Positions 23,279 through 36,600 of a stretch of DNA of 64,000 nucleotides are shown here, piece by piece. The stretch covers positions 25,285,932-25,349,931 of the forward strand of contig NC_089315.1 of NCBI RefSeq assembly GCF_036669915.1, read 5' to 3'. The position numbers were made by a program, and so were the translations under genes. The DNA comes from Pocillopora verrucosa. Lineage: Eukaryota; Cnidaria; Anthozoa; Scleractinia; Pocilloporidae. Position 1 is the first letter of the stretch. The number at the start of each line of letters is the position of its first letter. The notes under the pieces were generated by a model. It saw nothing but the letters and a program-made list of their open reading frames with translations, had not been told where the DNA came from and searched no databases.

Positions 23279-23518
23279 GCATCACGGCCTCACTCACGAT
23301 TTGAAAACGCCAAGGCTGAACTAGAATTCTAGGGAGGAAGCGAACAAACCCTTTCTCGTATCTGGCATAAATAAACAATTCAGCGGATGGGTACGTACTT
23401 GAAAAAAAGAGAAGGCGATTCGCGATATCTTCAAGAAGGGATGCATTCAAGATGAAATATTTGCGCAAAAGATGTATACCAAGGTATTCGAACGAAGATA
23501 GCTACGCTGAAAAGGCGC

Positions 23519-23733
23519 ATTAACCCTTTAACCCTTAAGAGTGTCTAACTTCTAATCTCTCCGTACCATATCACCCCAGAATCAAACATTATGGTTAGGA
23601 GAATAAAGGAACTGATCACCAACTAAAGAAGCTCTTGATTGTTAGACAAATTCTCCTTGTCAGCACCCTAGGAAATGTTTAGAGAACAGTATGGAGAATA
23701 TGTATACTGATATTAGAGTGTAGAGGGGGATAC
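23519..23733 (+). repeat. MITE-like repeat, family C
   Basis: Starts ATTAACCCTTTAACCC and shares ordered blocks with 31743-31954: CTAACTTCT, GAATAAAGGAA, TGATCACCAACT, CTTGATTGTTA/GACAAATTCTCCTTGT and TATGGAGAA. The right terminus is degraded (GTGTAGAGGGGG). Non-coding. Confidence 0.65.
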
Positions 23734-24515
23734 GGTCTGAAAAGAAATCCCTGAAATCTTTGAATGCTGTAAGAGAAAAGACCAGAACCCTCCTGAATAG
23801 ACCCGTCTGTATGGGAGGGCTTTGACGAATTGTGCACACGCTCAGAATGCACGGTATATGTAAGTGTTCTCTGATCTGTTGTCGAAAGTTTTCTAAGAGA
23901 AAAGTAGTCTTGAAGGAGCGAAGAAAGCAGAGCGCACTGGCTACATAAAAGAGCCCATAGGCTTACTGAATTTCACTTCCGCCATGGTGTTTTCAAACGT
24001 TTGCTGTAATGGTTATTTACTTCTGGCTTGTTGGTCACCTGCCTTTACCTTGATTATAATGATTTCATATTTCCCGTGATATTCACAAGTTTTTGTAGCG
24101 GTGTTCACAAACGTGAACTGGTGAGGAAAAAACTTTTTCTGCGGCTTTGAATCAATTGTCACCAATTTTGAAATGAATCATATCCCCTATTCCCCTTTTT
24201 TAGCTCAAACTATAGTTTATTCTAAAATGACTTTATCAATCGTGGGATATTGACTTGAAACTTGAGGGTCACCGTTCACACTTGTGATCTGGCACTCTTT
24301 TTTTTTTTTTTTTTTTTTTATGCCGTTACGTTGGTAGGAGAATGCGTGACACAGTTTATTTAGCTGCGCGACCATCCAAAATTCACTCTCCAGTGGGAGT
24401 TGAAACAAAATAGAGGAGGTATAGATAAAAGATATTGAATATATTTTAACACATCAAGCAATCTGTAATCTTCTTCCTTAGACAAATCCAACTGGGTTTT
24501 GTCGTAATTTGCAAA

Positions 24516-27500
24516 ATGGCGGACGAACAAAGCCATGTGCTATCAGTAAATCGGGCAATTGTGGATCAAAGAAGACAACCACTTACATGGCGAACACGAA
24601 TTTGTTTTGGAGTGGGACATGTGCTCAATGATTTGTGTGCCTCAATGTGGTTCACCTATCTCCTGATATATCTTCACAAGGTGATAAAATTTTCAAACGC
24701 GAGCGCTGGAACACTATTGTTGATCGGACAAGTAGCAGACGCTTTGTGCACTCCTCTCGTCGGAATCGAATCAGACAAAACAGGCCGTTTCAAGTACGGA
24801 CGACGAAAGATCTGGAATTTGGTAGGAGTTGCTTCAGTTACCCTCAGTTTCCCGTTTGTGTTTAACCCCTGTTTAGGCTGCGAGAACTCTGAACATTGGG
24901 CGCAATTTATTTACTACACACCGTTCATAGTAATTTTTCAATTTGGCTGGGCGGCATCGCAGATATCACATTTGAGCCTGATTCCAGAACTCACAGACGA
25001 TGAGCACGAGAAGTGTGGTTTGAATGCAATAAGGTAGGAAAAAAACACTCGGTTTTAGTTAACAACACAGGTTTATAAATGCAGTTTCAAACAGAAAATT
25101 TCGAAAATACCTTGATCACCATCAATAACAATTGATCATCTTTTGCATATCATTATCGAGTGATCTTTAATACAAGCACATCGTTTACACGTGAAAATGG
25201 TCGGGCCACCTGCAAGACCTCTCATCACCGTCTGTTCAGCGTGCGTGTAGGATTAGGATTAGGATCACTTCTAAAAGTTTTGTCCCGGCACGTCGCCTAG
25301 GTTTCGTCTTACAGTACAGCCGCCTATCACAACACGGAAAAAAATTATGGAAACCCTGAATTTTATTTTTTTTCTTCTTCTTTTAGTTTCCTGTTTCTTT
25401 CACTGATCATGGGTTCAGTCGCGCGACGAAATGTATAAGCCATAACAAGCAACTTGATTTTATCAACTGAGTTGATGATATGTTAATGGCCACAGGAAAG
25501 AATTCCTAAGCAAACGTTTCGAGCGTTAGCCCTTCGTCAGAGCGTCCTTCGCCCTGACGAAGGCGTCATTCTTCGCTCTGACGAAGTACTGACGCTCGAA
25601 ACGTCGGCTAAGAAACTCTTTCCGATGGCCGATTCAGCTGATAAAACCAATTATATTATAACACTTCCCACTAACGCAGGACCACAGTTTCTAAAGGCAT
25701 TTTCCCCGTTCTAGCAATTATCAAAGAATGGTAACGTGCGTCTAATTCCAGTTTCTGAACGCGTAGGGATTTGCAAGAAAACTATTTATTTACCGACTCT
25801 CTGACGACTCAGCATATAGTAACCTGCGATAACACGTTTCTGTTTCCTGATGGGGACTAGCAAATAGAAAAAGAGAACGCCATACTACCGAGACATAGAG
25901 AATAAATTTGGGACAGGGCGTGCCCGCAGGCTTCTTGACTCTCGACTTCGCTTTCAAACGGTATTCTACAAACAAAAAAACTGCTTTTCTGCAAAGGCTT
26001 TTGGATTTTGAAAAGAGTTCCAGTGCGTTGTTCACTCACCCGTTAGTTTACTTTTGTGGCAGTCATTCGGCGAAATGCACAAACAAACACGCTCCTAGAT
26101 AAACATTTGTCGCTTTCTGATTATCCAGTGACACACGAATGATTCTTTCATTAGCATACAGAAAATAACCAATAAACCTGTCGTTTCCGATAATCAGTGA
26201 CATCAGATCATCCGAAGGCTGCAGGTTCTTCTAATGAGCCATTGGAAAATATGGGATGAGAGTGGAGAGGATGTTGTGAAAGAATGTGGAGGCTTAAGCC
26301 GGTCAAGTTGTAAACCAAATGGCTGTCTTTTAAAGCAATTCTTTTTTCGCAGTGCTCAAGGAATGATAGTTATACGATTATTTCTTCTGCAGATATGCAG
26401 CCACCGGCTCATGCAACATATTTGTCTTTGTTATCACCTGGGTTTTCTTGGAGACAATTGACGTCAACAGCGATTCAAACCAGCTGGGGACAGGAGATGC
26501 AACTGCTTTCACGGTAAATTATCCTAGAAAACTTTCAAAGCGGTCTTCTTCAATTTATGCTCAGGGGCCTGTAAGACAAAGGGGTTGTGAAAGCATTTAT
26601 GAACCCTTTCGATTCGTGTGTTTTTTCTTTGTCTTCAGTCTTTTCCCGGAACAGTTTTGTGATGTCCGTAGCAAACTCTTGCTTTGATGTTTTCTTGACA
26701 ATGAGACGTCTGAACGCCGTTTGTGCCCGTCCCCCCCCCCCCCCCATAATATTTTTTCGGGTGTCCCTGACAACCTTGTGGTACTCATTTACACCCTTGA
26801 GGGGAAAGAAGTTCTGCCTGGCCCAAGAACTTATCACAAACGATACCATTCACGCTTCCAGCCCGAGGCTCGCGGCGCTGATCATTAGACCACTGTGCGG
26901 TTTCCAAAACTTAAAAAAATGCCATCAATTCCTCAGCTGTCCCACACATTCTATTTGGGCCAGCAATCCCTCAAATTCAGGTTTAGTGTTGTTCGTACTT
27001 CTAAGTTAATCTGGCATCGATCTATATCTTGTGACTAATCTGCAAATCGTCGCCGTTGTCGCCATTTTTAAGTATGCATTTGTAAAACTTGTACCAGATA
27101 GAGTCCATTTACTTTTGAAGTTTAAAAAAAGGTGCTGACATGCTTTTCACTCAGGCGTTCGTTAAGTATTTTTCTAATATGTTTTATGCCTTTTTCAGTA
27201 CGTGGTGTTCATAGTTGTCGGCACAGGAGTTTTCTTCACGGTTGTCTTTCATCTCGGAGTGAAAGAACCTTCACGTGACTGTAGCGTTGAATTCGCAACC
27301 CAGTCCAGCAAACGGTCGGCTGCTAACTGGAGAGCTTGGTTTCGAGAGCCTCTGTTTTATAAGGTGAGGTAGCCTGTGCTAGAAGGTGGTTAGAAGAGGC
27401 GAACGAAACAGCGGGCGCGCAGCAAAAAGTAGCAGGGGGGGGGGGGGAGCAGGCGGTCGTTTCCCACACAACCGCAACCGCCATGTGTTACTGAGAAGGC

Positions 27501-30500
27501 TGGCCCACTCTTTCGCTCGTCTCCACTGACGGAGAGCCAGGAAGTTACAGATGAGAGTGACAGTTCATCAGGGCATACTGATGCCATAGCCTCACTGATT
27601 TATTGACTTTTTACTTGCACCTATCACTCTTTGAACTTAGGGAAATTGGCTCTCAATGCACGACAGAAAAATAATGGAGCTTTCTTAATTGTTCATACAG
27701 AAAGCAGTCGATTGCTTTTTCATTCTGTGTAGTTCTCATTGCTCTGTAAAATCTCAGCTCTAGTGCAAAAACTCGTTTTGTTTTGACTTAAGAAGTTTAC
27801 ATGCCTCGTTATATCTCGCACCTTTTGCGTCTCTCCAGCGCGCCTTATTCTCAGTCTTAGTTCCTGCACTGCGTTCCAACACAATGCTTGTGACCAAGGA
27901 AATAATTTTTTTTAGGTTGGAGTGTTATACATGTGTGTCCGAGTTATCATCAATGTCACACAGTGCTATATCCCGATGTACACCTTAGAGACACTCGATT
28001 TATCCAAGGTGGGTTCGAGTCTTTTTGGTCATCATAAACAGCTAGGCTTATGTGGGTGACCATTGAACCAGCCCCTAATGGTTAACTTTCTGTTGCTAGC
28101 ACCTCTCTGTTTGGGTCAGCGAGCGAGAATTTTCCACTAGATCGCTTGGTGAGTCACTGAGATTTTCAGCGAAGCTGCCTTCGACGTCTAACTCTAAAAA
28201 ATAGAGATATCATTCCTCAACATCCAAAAGAACAGCTGCAAATGAGGTTAACCTTTTCCAGGTCTTTTTGTTTAGTAAAGCCAGAGAAGCGAAAGTAAAA
28301 CGTGCGAAACTTGTAAGTTTGAGGTCGTCTCCTTACTTACAGGAGACCTGGAAACAGAACGTTTCATCCAACTCGTTCAGTCATGTTGTAAACGAATTCA
28401 GCTCAGACTTTCATTTGCATTCATTTTTCCACCAGCGAACTATTGCTATCATGCCGTTGGTTGTGTACCTGAGTGGACTGGTATCTACACTTTTTACCAA
28501 ACCGTTGAACAAGTGCCTCGGTAGAAAGGTCAGTGTATGTTTTGAATTTGTCAGATCTTGGGGAGCTATTCATTTCGGTCCCCGGACGGAATGAAAAAAG
28601 CTGCATGGTTCGACATCGTGGTGATGTAAGTGGATAGCGAGACACCACTCTCTGTTTTGTAGCTAAGAGTATGTCAGTTGTTCTCTCTCACGTGTATCCA
28701 ATGCCAAATGGATTTTAAATGATTCTGCTATCACCTGTCATATTTGGCAAGAAGAACTCATGCGTATGTCGGAAGTCTTTCGCACAGGAGCGGGAAAAGT
28801 GACTGGCCATACTCGAAGGATCACGAAACAGTTCTATTAATTTTCCGAACGAGCCCATTCTATTTACAGACCGAACGTTTCCACGAGCTAGACCTGAGAA
28901 ATGAAAATCAGGCTGAAACTAACACTGGAATCGACTGACAAACATTCTTATTCATCGGCTAGATATCACTTGTTGTAATTTTCTTACATAAAGGCATTTA
29001 TTACTAGCTATTGGTATTTTTTTACTTTTCCGTATAGACAGTTTTCCTTGGCGGCCTTTTCATGATACTTGGAACAAGGTAAGTTAAGTCGTAAAATAGG
29101 GTGTGAGTTATTCATCGTGGTAAATGACACTTCAAAAGAGAAATATGGCTTCTCTTTAGCTTGTTGGCACGAACAAACCTCCCGAAAGTATATAAAGAGC
29201 TGGTGATCGAAGACAGTTGTTCACTGTAAAAGTCCTACAGCTTATTGTTTGATTATCTGATCGTTGGTTTTTTCTACAATGTAATGTGGACCTGGGTTAC
29301 CCTTCCACAAACAACGCAAAAACGAGGGATCTAATTACAGCAGCGCTATCTTGATACTCCTGACACGTTTGGATATCTAAACGTCACCTAACAGTAAACT
29401 ACTTATGGCTGTTCTACGCACCTAACAAAGGATGCGATTGATTGTCTAAGGGTACAGCGGCGTATTGAAACGCGCTTGTGATAAAAACGTATGCGAGGGT
29501 TCTTAACGCATTTTGTGAAGTAGCTGTTAATTCTCGTCGTTGGTAAAGTAATGAGTCCAATTGATTTCCTTTGCTTAAAACTTAAAGCTGTTTCTCATTT
29601 TTTTTCTTTCAGTGTTTGGCTTTGGCTTATTCCTCCACACAGCAAACAGATGTACTTTGCTAGTGTGGCGCTAGGCTATGGAGGTTCGACACTGCTGGTG
29701 ACTGTCTTAACAATGCTGGCGGATCTGATTGGAAACAGCGTTGTAAGAACCAATGATTTAAAGTTTAGTGTTAATAAAGATGCTTTCCATTGTTGGAAAT
29801 TTGAGGAGTAACGGTAATTATGGAAATTTGTAACCTTTTTCAAGGAATATCCTGGACTCGACCTCCGCCCTAAGCTGAGCGTATGTTTCCGCTTTTTAGA
29901 GAGCTTAAATACGGCTGGAGACTTTGACTGTTTATGAAGCAGCTTCCGTCGAGGAATTAATGGGACTTTATTTTTTATTGCTTCTACATTATTGTCATCA
30001 TACATTACACTTCCATAGTGTAATCTCTTACCGTGATGATACTGTTTACTGCTTTTATCTTCTTCCGTTAACCTCTCCGTCGTTTCTCGGATCACCAATG
30101 CGAAATTATAACGATTCCTTTTTTTGTGTGTGTTTTTCAGGAAACTGGAGCTTTTGTATATGGAGCGATGAGCTTTTTAGACAAGATGTCTAATGGCGTC
30201 ATTATACAGATCATTCAATTGCTTTATCCCAAAAATACTGATAAAGGGTAAGTTGCTCTCTGGAAGGCAAAGCTTGCTCCGGAAATCAAATATTTCTTTT
30301 CACCGCCAATAAAAGTGCACATGAAGTTATGACACCGACTGTGTTTTTATATTCTAAAAAGAGGCTAATCTTTTGGGATATGTCCTCAGATATCCAAAAC
30401 ATTGGCTTAGAAAGCTGTTAGGTTATGACTTGCTGATCAACCAGGCCGCCCACCAGTTTCGTAACAAAATTTCACTCCTTTTTTTCCATCCCACGCCGAT

Positions 30501-31669
30501 TTGTTTTAACCGTTAAGAGCGACACAAAAAGGCATTCGTGACTGAGATTAGTGATTATTTATTTTTCTTTTTTTGCAATAACTATAACAGCAACCGTCTA
30601 AAATTTGTGCATTATTTTTTAATTCATATTGCTCATTAACTCGCAGGTCCAGTGCTGGCGGTCTGTATTACAGAGAGGTCATGGTATTCGCTTCGGGAGT
30701 GGCAGCGGTTATCGCTCTTTTGGCTCTCGCCACGCCGGCAAAAAAGAACTTAGATAAAGCTAACCAAGGTATGAAAAGGATGAAACCTTTTCCACCGTTT
30801 TGGGGTAGTCTGCCCACGACTGTTTGAAGCGCAACGGATGTGACCTGTTTGTCAAATCCCTCGAGAATTTTATTTCGCTCGCGCTCTAGAAAAAGATCAA
30901 GGGAAAATATACCAACTCAATTTTCTGCAGGCAGGTTAATTTCGGAATTGTATCCCAAGAAAAGTAAACTGTTGTAGATTTTGGCACGCTTAATATACAA
31001 ATTTTACAGGATCGTTTGCGAAAGAAAATGATAAAAGCACGCGTTACGTAAATGCCAATTGCAACAGCTGAGAGAGAACCTGCGCGGAATTTGGAAAGAC
31101 AGTTGCACTTCTACTATTTATTAACGACGATTAAAATGTTCTTTGCCTTTTGAAACTGTTGTATCCTAAAAAAAAGATAAGGTTTCACCTGCTGTCGAGC
31201 CTTGGAACCGTGCTCCTTAATTGGTTTAAGTTTACAATTGACCCGTTTCTCCGTGCATAGCAACTTTTAACATCAGACGATTTCAGGGCTACAGCTGTAA
31301 TGCTTATCCTTACTCTGTCTTTTCTCTATGAGGCCTAGAGGTTGATTCTATACAGAATACTTGTTTCATCTCTTCGACAGCTGAGTCGTCGATATGGAGT
31401 ATGAGTCGAAAGAGGCCTTATCGTTCTCGATAGTGATTTTTGACAGCCGTTTTATTTTCTCGCTAACATGCGTGATTTTCTTTTGCATCCTAGAAGCACA
31501 TGGAGCCACATCCAATACATGGTTACAATCTGGTTCGTGGTCTTTAGTCTGCTCATCAAAGGGTCCATTTTATGCTTCATATGAATCTCCAGCTCAATTG
31601 GTTCTAAGGAGAGAGGCAACTGAGGATGCCTCAGAGTCTCCAGCTTTTTATGGTTCTATGGAGCTATGA
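24516..31669 (+). CDS. MFSD12-like major facilitator transporter, upstream tandem copy
   Basis: Polytopic membrane transporter; vertebrate MFSD12 imports cysteine into lysosomes and melanosomes. Exons: 24516-25033, 26393-26513, 27199-27363, 27916-28008, 28436-28528, 29038-29078, 29613-29742, 30141-30247, 30647-30768, 31494-31669. All introns are GT-AG and phases agree, giving 521 residues. The ATG sits in CAAAATGG, a good initiation context. Exon 1 has the family hallmark [18 protein letters not shown] in the first membrane helix, then [10 protein letters not shown] and the MFS motif-A-like [14 protein letters not shown] loop between helices 2 and 3. Exon 7 encodes [19 protein letters not shown] and exon 8 [17 protein letters not shown], both typical of the family. 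The C-terminal cytosolic tail (exon 10) is Ser-rich and ends FYGSMEL, containing a YxxPhi sorting-type motif. The gene lies head-to-tail with the second copy 2 kb downstream, with equivalent intron positions. Introns contain a fold-back repeat, a 15-base C run and a 13-base G run. Confidence 0.93.
25450..25650. repeat. Fold-back repeat with two opposed CGTTTCGAGCGTTAGC-type cores
   Basis: ACGTTTCGAGCGTTAGC...CTTCGTCAGAGCG (25514-25545) is faced by its near-complement CGCTCTGACGAAG...GCTCGAAACGT (25574-25603). Outer segments around 25460-25513 and 25604-25645 (AACTGAGTTGATG...GAAAGA / CTTTCC...CAGCTGATAAA) pair more loosely. It lies in intron 1 of the first MFSD12 gene and is related to family E at 12063 and 44747. 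Confidence 0.7.
26731..26745. repeat. 15-base cytosine run in MFSD12 intron 2
   Basis: Uninterrupted C run. A 13-base G run lies at 27435-27447 in the next intron. Such runs are frequent sites of length error and could form G-quadruplex-like structure on one strand; nothing more can be said. Confidence 0.9.
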
Positions 31670-31742
31670 TGTAATACCGGAAGATCAAGCTTAAGGCAAT
31701 TTCCGTCTTCACAGAGTTAAAATGTTACAGTTTTCAACTCTA

Positions 31743-31954
31743 TTAACTCTTTGTCTCATAAGAGTGACCAGCATCTAACTTCTCCCTATAATATCGCTCC
31801 TGAATCGCACACGAGGGTTACAAGAATAAAGGAAATGATCACCAACTCAGGAAGGTCTTGATCGTTAAACAAATTCTCCTTGTGAACCCCTTAAGAAATG
31901 TATAGAAAACACTATGGAGAACACACATACTAGTGTTTCGGTGTAAAGGGTTAA
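31743..31954 (+). repeat. MITE-like repeat, family C, just after the MFSD12 stop codon
   Basis: Begins ATTAACTCTTTGTC and ends GTGTAAAGGGTTAA. The interior shares the ordered blocks of the 23519-23733 copy in the same orientation. It starts about 75 bp after the stop codon at 31669, so it probably lies in the 3' untranslated region and may be transcribed. Confidence 0.7.
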
Positions 31955-32229
31955 AGTTTGCTCTTTTAATCGAAGTTCTGCTTATTTTCCTTTTTCCCTC
32001 ACTGTGCTATGTAAAAGGAACCTACAAAGACTCGTGCTATACTTCTGAGAACAATTCCTTCTAGTTACAATCGTTAGTAGAGGAACTAATATACCTTTCC
32101 TCGATTTCCTTGTCCCTCCAAATACAGTTTCCATTGTAACCGGCGAGCAAGCACTTGTTGTCGTTGCTTCAGAAGCATCTCGCAAGTTTCTCGCGAAACT
32201 CGCGAGGAAAGTGAGGTCAACTTAACCCT

Positions 32230-32265
32230 CACGAATCTCGCGAGAAGCCCGCGAGATTCTCGTGC
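32230..32265. repeat. CG-rich hairpin built of CTCGCGAGA units
   Basis: GAATCTCGCG (32233-32242) and CGCGAGATTC (32250-32259) are perfect 10-base complements around a 7-base loop. The flanking CACGA and CTCGTG extend the pairing imperfectly. Further CTCGCGA motifs occur at 32165-32205. TCTCGCGAGA-type palindromes act as promoter elements in animals, but a repeat origin is equally likely here. Confidence 0.6.
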
Positions 32266-33622
32266 GTTAGGGCCAATAAGAGCCTGCTGGCATCATAGCT
32301 GTTAGTATGTCACGCAACTCTCTTGCAGAAAGAGGCCTTTTAGTAAGACAGCCCAAAGAACGGCTGAGAGGGAGACTAGATAGCGTGGCATGCTCATGAT
32401 ACGCTAGATGGTCCAGTAGCGCATAAACCTTACTACCATGCGGGACTGTATCATGCGTTCTAACAACTAAAATGCAAGGAACAATAAGCCAGTAATGTTC
32501 GACCAGTTCATGTCTTCTGTCTAATTCCCTTTCTAAAAGGTTCGTTAAAAGTTCTATACAATACAGACATCATTATTAAGCAATCTTTTAGTGACGAGAT
32601 ACGTTGATTTCCCAACAGCAACAGGGGACATAGTGTTCTCCGGAAGCCCCAGTGGCCAGCGCTGTCGCCGGCTTCTTGCTTCTGACGCGCTTGCCGCTTT
32701 TAAAAAGAGACAAAACAGTTTAATACCTGTATTAATTGAAAAAAAATGCTATCTTTGCTGGCTCCTGCTTTTGATGGCTGGCTTCAAAAAACACTGAAAT
32801 CTCGGGAGAACACTGAACAAGGTGGCATGATCGTCCTCAAAGTAGGGTTTCAAAATTTAACTTATGTCAGGCGAGTGAGTGACGTCAATTGAAAAATGGG
32901 TTGATTTCTGTGCGTGGTGTGATGAGAGATTCTTATTGTTGTTTGCCAAACTTGCATTACCATCAAAGGGAAAAGGATTTATCAGTAGCCTCGTGATTAT
33001 CGCATGATTGATATTTTAATCATTTTGAGAGTGGAAAACAGGAAAGAACAATAATTTGTCTGTGACCTAATGCACTACGTGGATTGCATGACCTAACGTA
33101 ATTGTACTTTACAAAAAAAGATAACCACAGGCAGCCAGGTTTTTCTCTTAATTAGCTGTATTTCGTATTTCCTAAAATGCAAATCGACACATAAATAGCA
33201 AAGTAGAGTCTGGTCAACTGTTGTACTGGTCAATTTTTTGCAAAACTCGATTATATGGTTGAGAACGCGCACCTCTGTCCACAAAAACTCTTCCCACCCC
33301 CCAGCGGGGTAGAGATTTTTTGTTTATCATATGACAAAGCACGTGACTTTCTTATGATGTGTATAAATATTATCAGCCGGTAAAGTAGAGTAGTAAGAAA
33401 ATCAGTGTTAAGTATCGAACTTAACTTAGCGTGGCTGGCTTAACTTATGTTAACTTATGATCTTAAATCAAGATTGTGTGTTTTAATTGAGTCAGCAGAG
33501 AGATAAGTTATCCTTAACCGACGACAAAATTTTCGTGACGGGAAGTCGATTTTTAAAGGATCGCAAGTACAAGTAATCTTCATCGTGTAGTCGTTCCTCA
33601 TCAACTGAAAAAAGACTTAAGC

Positions 33623-36600
33623 ATGGCCCAATGTGTCGAAGGAAAGATGAAAATGACCTGGAGAACTAGAATTTGCTACGGAGTCGGTCATATTCTTAAT
33701 GACCTTTGCGCTTCAATGTGGTTTACATATCTTCTGCTTTACCTTCATAAGGTTGCTCAATTTTCAAATTTGGCTTCGGGAACTTTGCTGTTGATCGGTC
33801 AAGTCGCTGATGCTCTTTCAACGCCGTTTGTTGGTGTGGAATCCGATAAAACCAGAGATTGTAAATACGGTCGCAGAAAAGTCTGGCATCTCGTTGGAGT
33901 TGTGTGCGTTGCTTGTTCCTTTCCATTCATTTTCAACCTCTGCATTGGTTGTGAAGACGCATCAACTTGGGCCTTGTTCGTGTACTATGTTCCCTTTATT
34001 GTGATTTTCCAGTTCGGCTGGGCATCAACGCAAATTTCTCATTTAAGCTTGATTCCAGAACTGACGGATTGCGAAAACGAGAAAGTTACCTTAAATGCCA
34101 TCAGGTAAGTTCAAGTTTACGTAACGTTGCCCGTGGATGCGTGAGAAAACATCCATAATTATACTTTAACTAATGCACAGCGTACTTCTAAATGGTACTT
34201 TTAAATGCAAAGCAGCCTTTTCTGTTTTTGCCTCTTTTCTTTTTTATTTTTTACTATCTCAACTCTCAGTCACTTTTGTATCGTGGAACGTGACGTGATT
34301 TCACAACATAGAGGTCTACTTGTAACAACAGTAGTAAGGCCGCCTATTTTATAACAGCCACTAGTCGACCAGGAAATCACCAGGTACATTGTAGGCTAGA
34401 AGTAGGATACAAGTATACACACACACTCACACAGTGTTCTGGCAAAAGTTGTTTTGCCTTAAGTCTAACAGTAAGTCAGCATCAACTGGAACCAAGAAAT
34501 TTAGAAGGAGACATGGTTTGATGCTACTCTGGTTTACAGATTTAATGAATGTAACAGAAGAAGTTATAATTCATAGACCCAACGTTTCAACACTCCTGTC
34601 TAGTGCCTTCATCAGGGGTGATCTAAATGCTGCAACAAGAGATCCTTTTAAAGGATCACTAATTAGCTGCCTTTTTCCTGACGAGGTGTAAATAGGTGTC
34701 AGGAAGCAAGCCGCCATTGTCACAATTTAAAGGAATGTGGGCAGAGTTAATATGCCATGTCAGATTGTCCACCTAGTTGCTGTGTGAACTTTAATATATT
34801 TTAAGTTTAGAAGAAATTTTTACCCTCATTGGTATGGATGAAATTTCAAGAAAAGTACTTGTCCTTTCAATAGATCAGGAAGTGATTATAAAGCATAACT
34901 ACTGAGGTCTGTGGAAGGAAGCACATATATAGACTTATTCAGAGAATTTGCCTGGAAAAGTAGTTTGGCCTTTAGCCGTACTTGTAGTTCGAGTCAAACG
35001 CAACTATGCAGGTACAGCATTGATCTAAAGAAGGGAGCACATGCATGCTTACACAGAAATTTCTAAGCACATCTTTGGATTTAGTCTCAAAAAGATGAAT
35101 AAGTGTAAGAAATGGTGTGGAAGTGGGGAATGCCACTGGAGGCATGAATCAAGGACCCTGATCTGATCTGATTGTTAATTCTTGCCTGTTTCCTTTCATT
35201 TCCTTGTAAATTAGTTATGAGAACTTGGTTCTAGATCAAGATAGCAGCTTCTACCTGATAAGTTTGAATATTCTCATTACCTATTTTCTGAAGAATGTAT
35301 GGATATTGTAGGGAGAAGTTTTGTGTTAATCACTTCTGGGAGTTAAAGGGTTAAAGGTTAACTCTACGCATGGAGGCCTCTACAATCAAAACATAAAAAA
35401 ATTGTTATTAATCAAAACATACTAGATGTGAGAATTTTAAGTGAATTTAAATTCAGGATGAGTTTTAGATGCCACTTGATAAATACCAGATTGAATCCAT
35501 CTTGGAAATGTGACATGTGAATTAGAATGTGCTTTTTCTAAGACACAAATGTTTGTTTGGTCTGTTTTATTTTTTTCTGTTGCATATCAAATTTCAATAT
35601 TAAGGGAACTGATTTATCTAGAATTCATGTAGAATATTACCATAGATTTTGCATTCCAGTTAATATATTAGGCTTATGCAAATATATGAACACGGAATTT
35701 TGTAACAGTTTATGCAAGTCCTATGATTAGTCTTAGCCTTAGTTATCTTTTGAAAACTGAACAATCTTTTTTTATCCCAATTGATTTAACAATCAATGTC
35801 CTAGCCAGAGTTTGAATTTTATATTTTTTCAAGTAAAGATAGGATTTCATTACCTTTTCAGATGTTACATGTAAAGGATTAGCAATTTAATTAGTTGGTT
35901 CAAACCTTCTTGTTTTTTTTTCTTCCCCAGATATGCTTGTACAGTTTCATCAAACATTTTTGTCTTTTTGGTGACATGGGTTCTTATAAGTACAGAAGGA
36001 AATGGCACAGTCAAACTTTCTCCTTCTGACTCAACAGCTTTTATGGTCAGTGAATAATTTTTGTAATTCTAAAGTCTTTGCAGCCAACAATAAGTTTTGG
36101 TGTATAGTGGTTGTGTTTAGTGAATAAGTATCCACCAAAGTGTAAATATACTGAAATATGGTCAGAAATTAAACTCTTCACGTGATCTTTTCTCTTCTGC
36201 TTCTTGAAGGTGAGCAATACTTGCTAATCACTTCTGAATTAGCCAATCAAAGAAAAGCACCTTTCATCCGTGTGGTACATACTATACCCAGATATCTGAG
36301 GTGATAGCAAGCCCAGCCCTAGATCTCATAGATGAGATTAAAATTACAAATAACTTCTCTTTGCAATTGAAGTATATCATGCAGCAAACAACATATGAAA
36401 ACAGAAGCACTGATTGGCTGCTCATTGGTGATATTTTCCCTTTATAATAACATAATTCTAAACTAATCTCACCATTATTTAACTAACTAATTTTGATAAT
36501 AGAAAAAGGGTTACCAGCTAGCAAGGATGAGAATCATTAATTGATTAGGTGTTGACAGTTGAGAAACAGCTGATTCTCAATTCTTATTTGTGTGTCAAGG

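Larger units (their letters stand above)
22181..24515. other. Intergenic region between TTLL and the first MFSD12 gene
   Basis: Contains the probable TTLL 3' untranslated region (AT-rich, to roughly 22.5 kb), a 122-bp direct duplication, a family-C MITE and a 22-base T run at 24298-24319. The minus-strand frame at 23178-23468 is open for 97 codons but has no recognised motif. No gene is supported. Confidence 0.55.
31670..33622. other. Spacer between the two MFSD12 genes
   Basis: Just under 2 kb. It begins with the 3' untranslated sequence of the upstream copy, soon entering a family-C MITE (31743-31954), then a CG-rich hairpin (32230-32265). The last few hundred bases should contain the promoter and 5' leader of the downstream copy. 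No additional gene is supported. Confidence 0.6.

Noticed and set aside
23178..23468. Minus-strand frame of 97 codons
   Set aside because: No ATG at its start, no domain, and it overlaps the copied 37-bp repeat; probably chance.
25246..25268. Telomere-like (GGATTA)n
   Set aside because: Only three units, and not the TTAGGG expected for cnidarians.
26587..27009. 140-codon frame inside MFSD12 intron 2
   Set aside because: It runs through the poly-C tract and has no domain; the flanking MFSD12 exons splice across it.
29676..30098. 140-codon minus-strand frame
   Set aside because: Partly the antisense of MFSD12 exon 7 and partly intron; no independent support.
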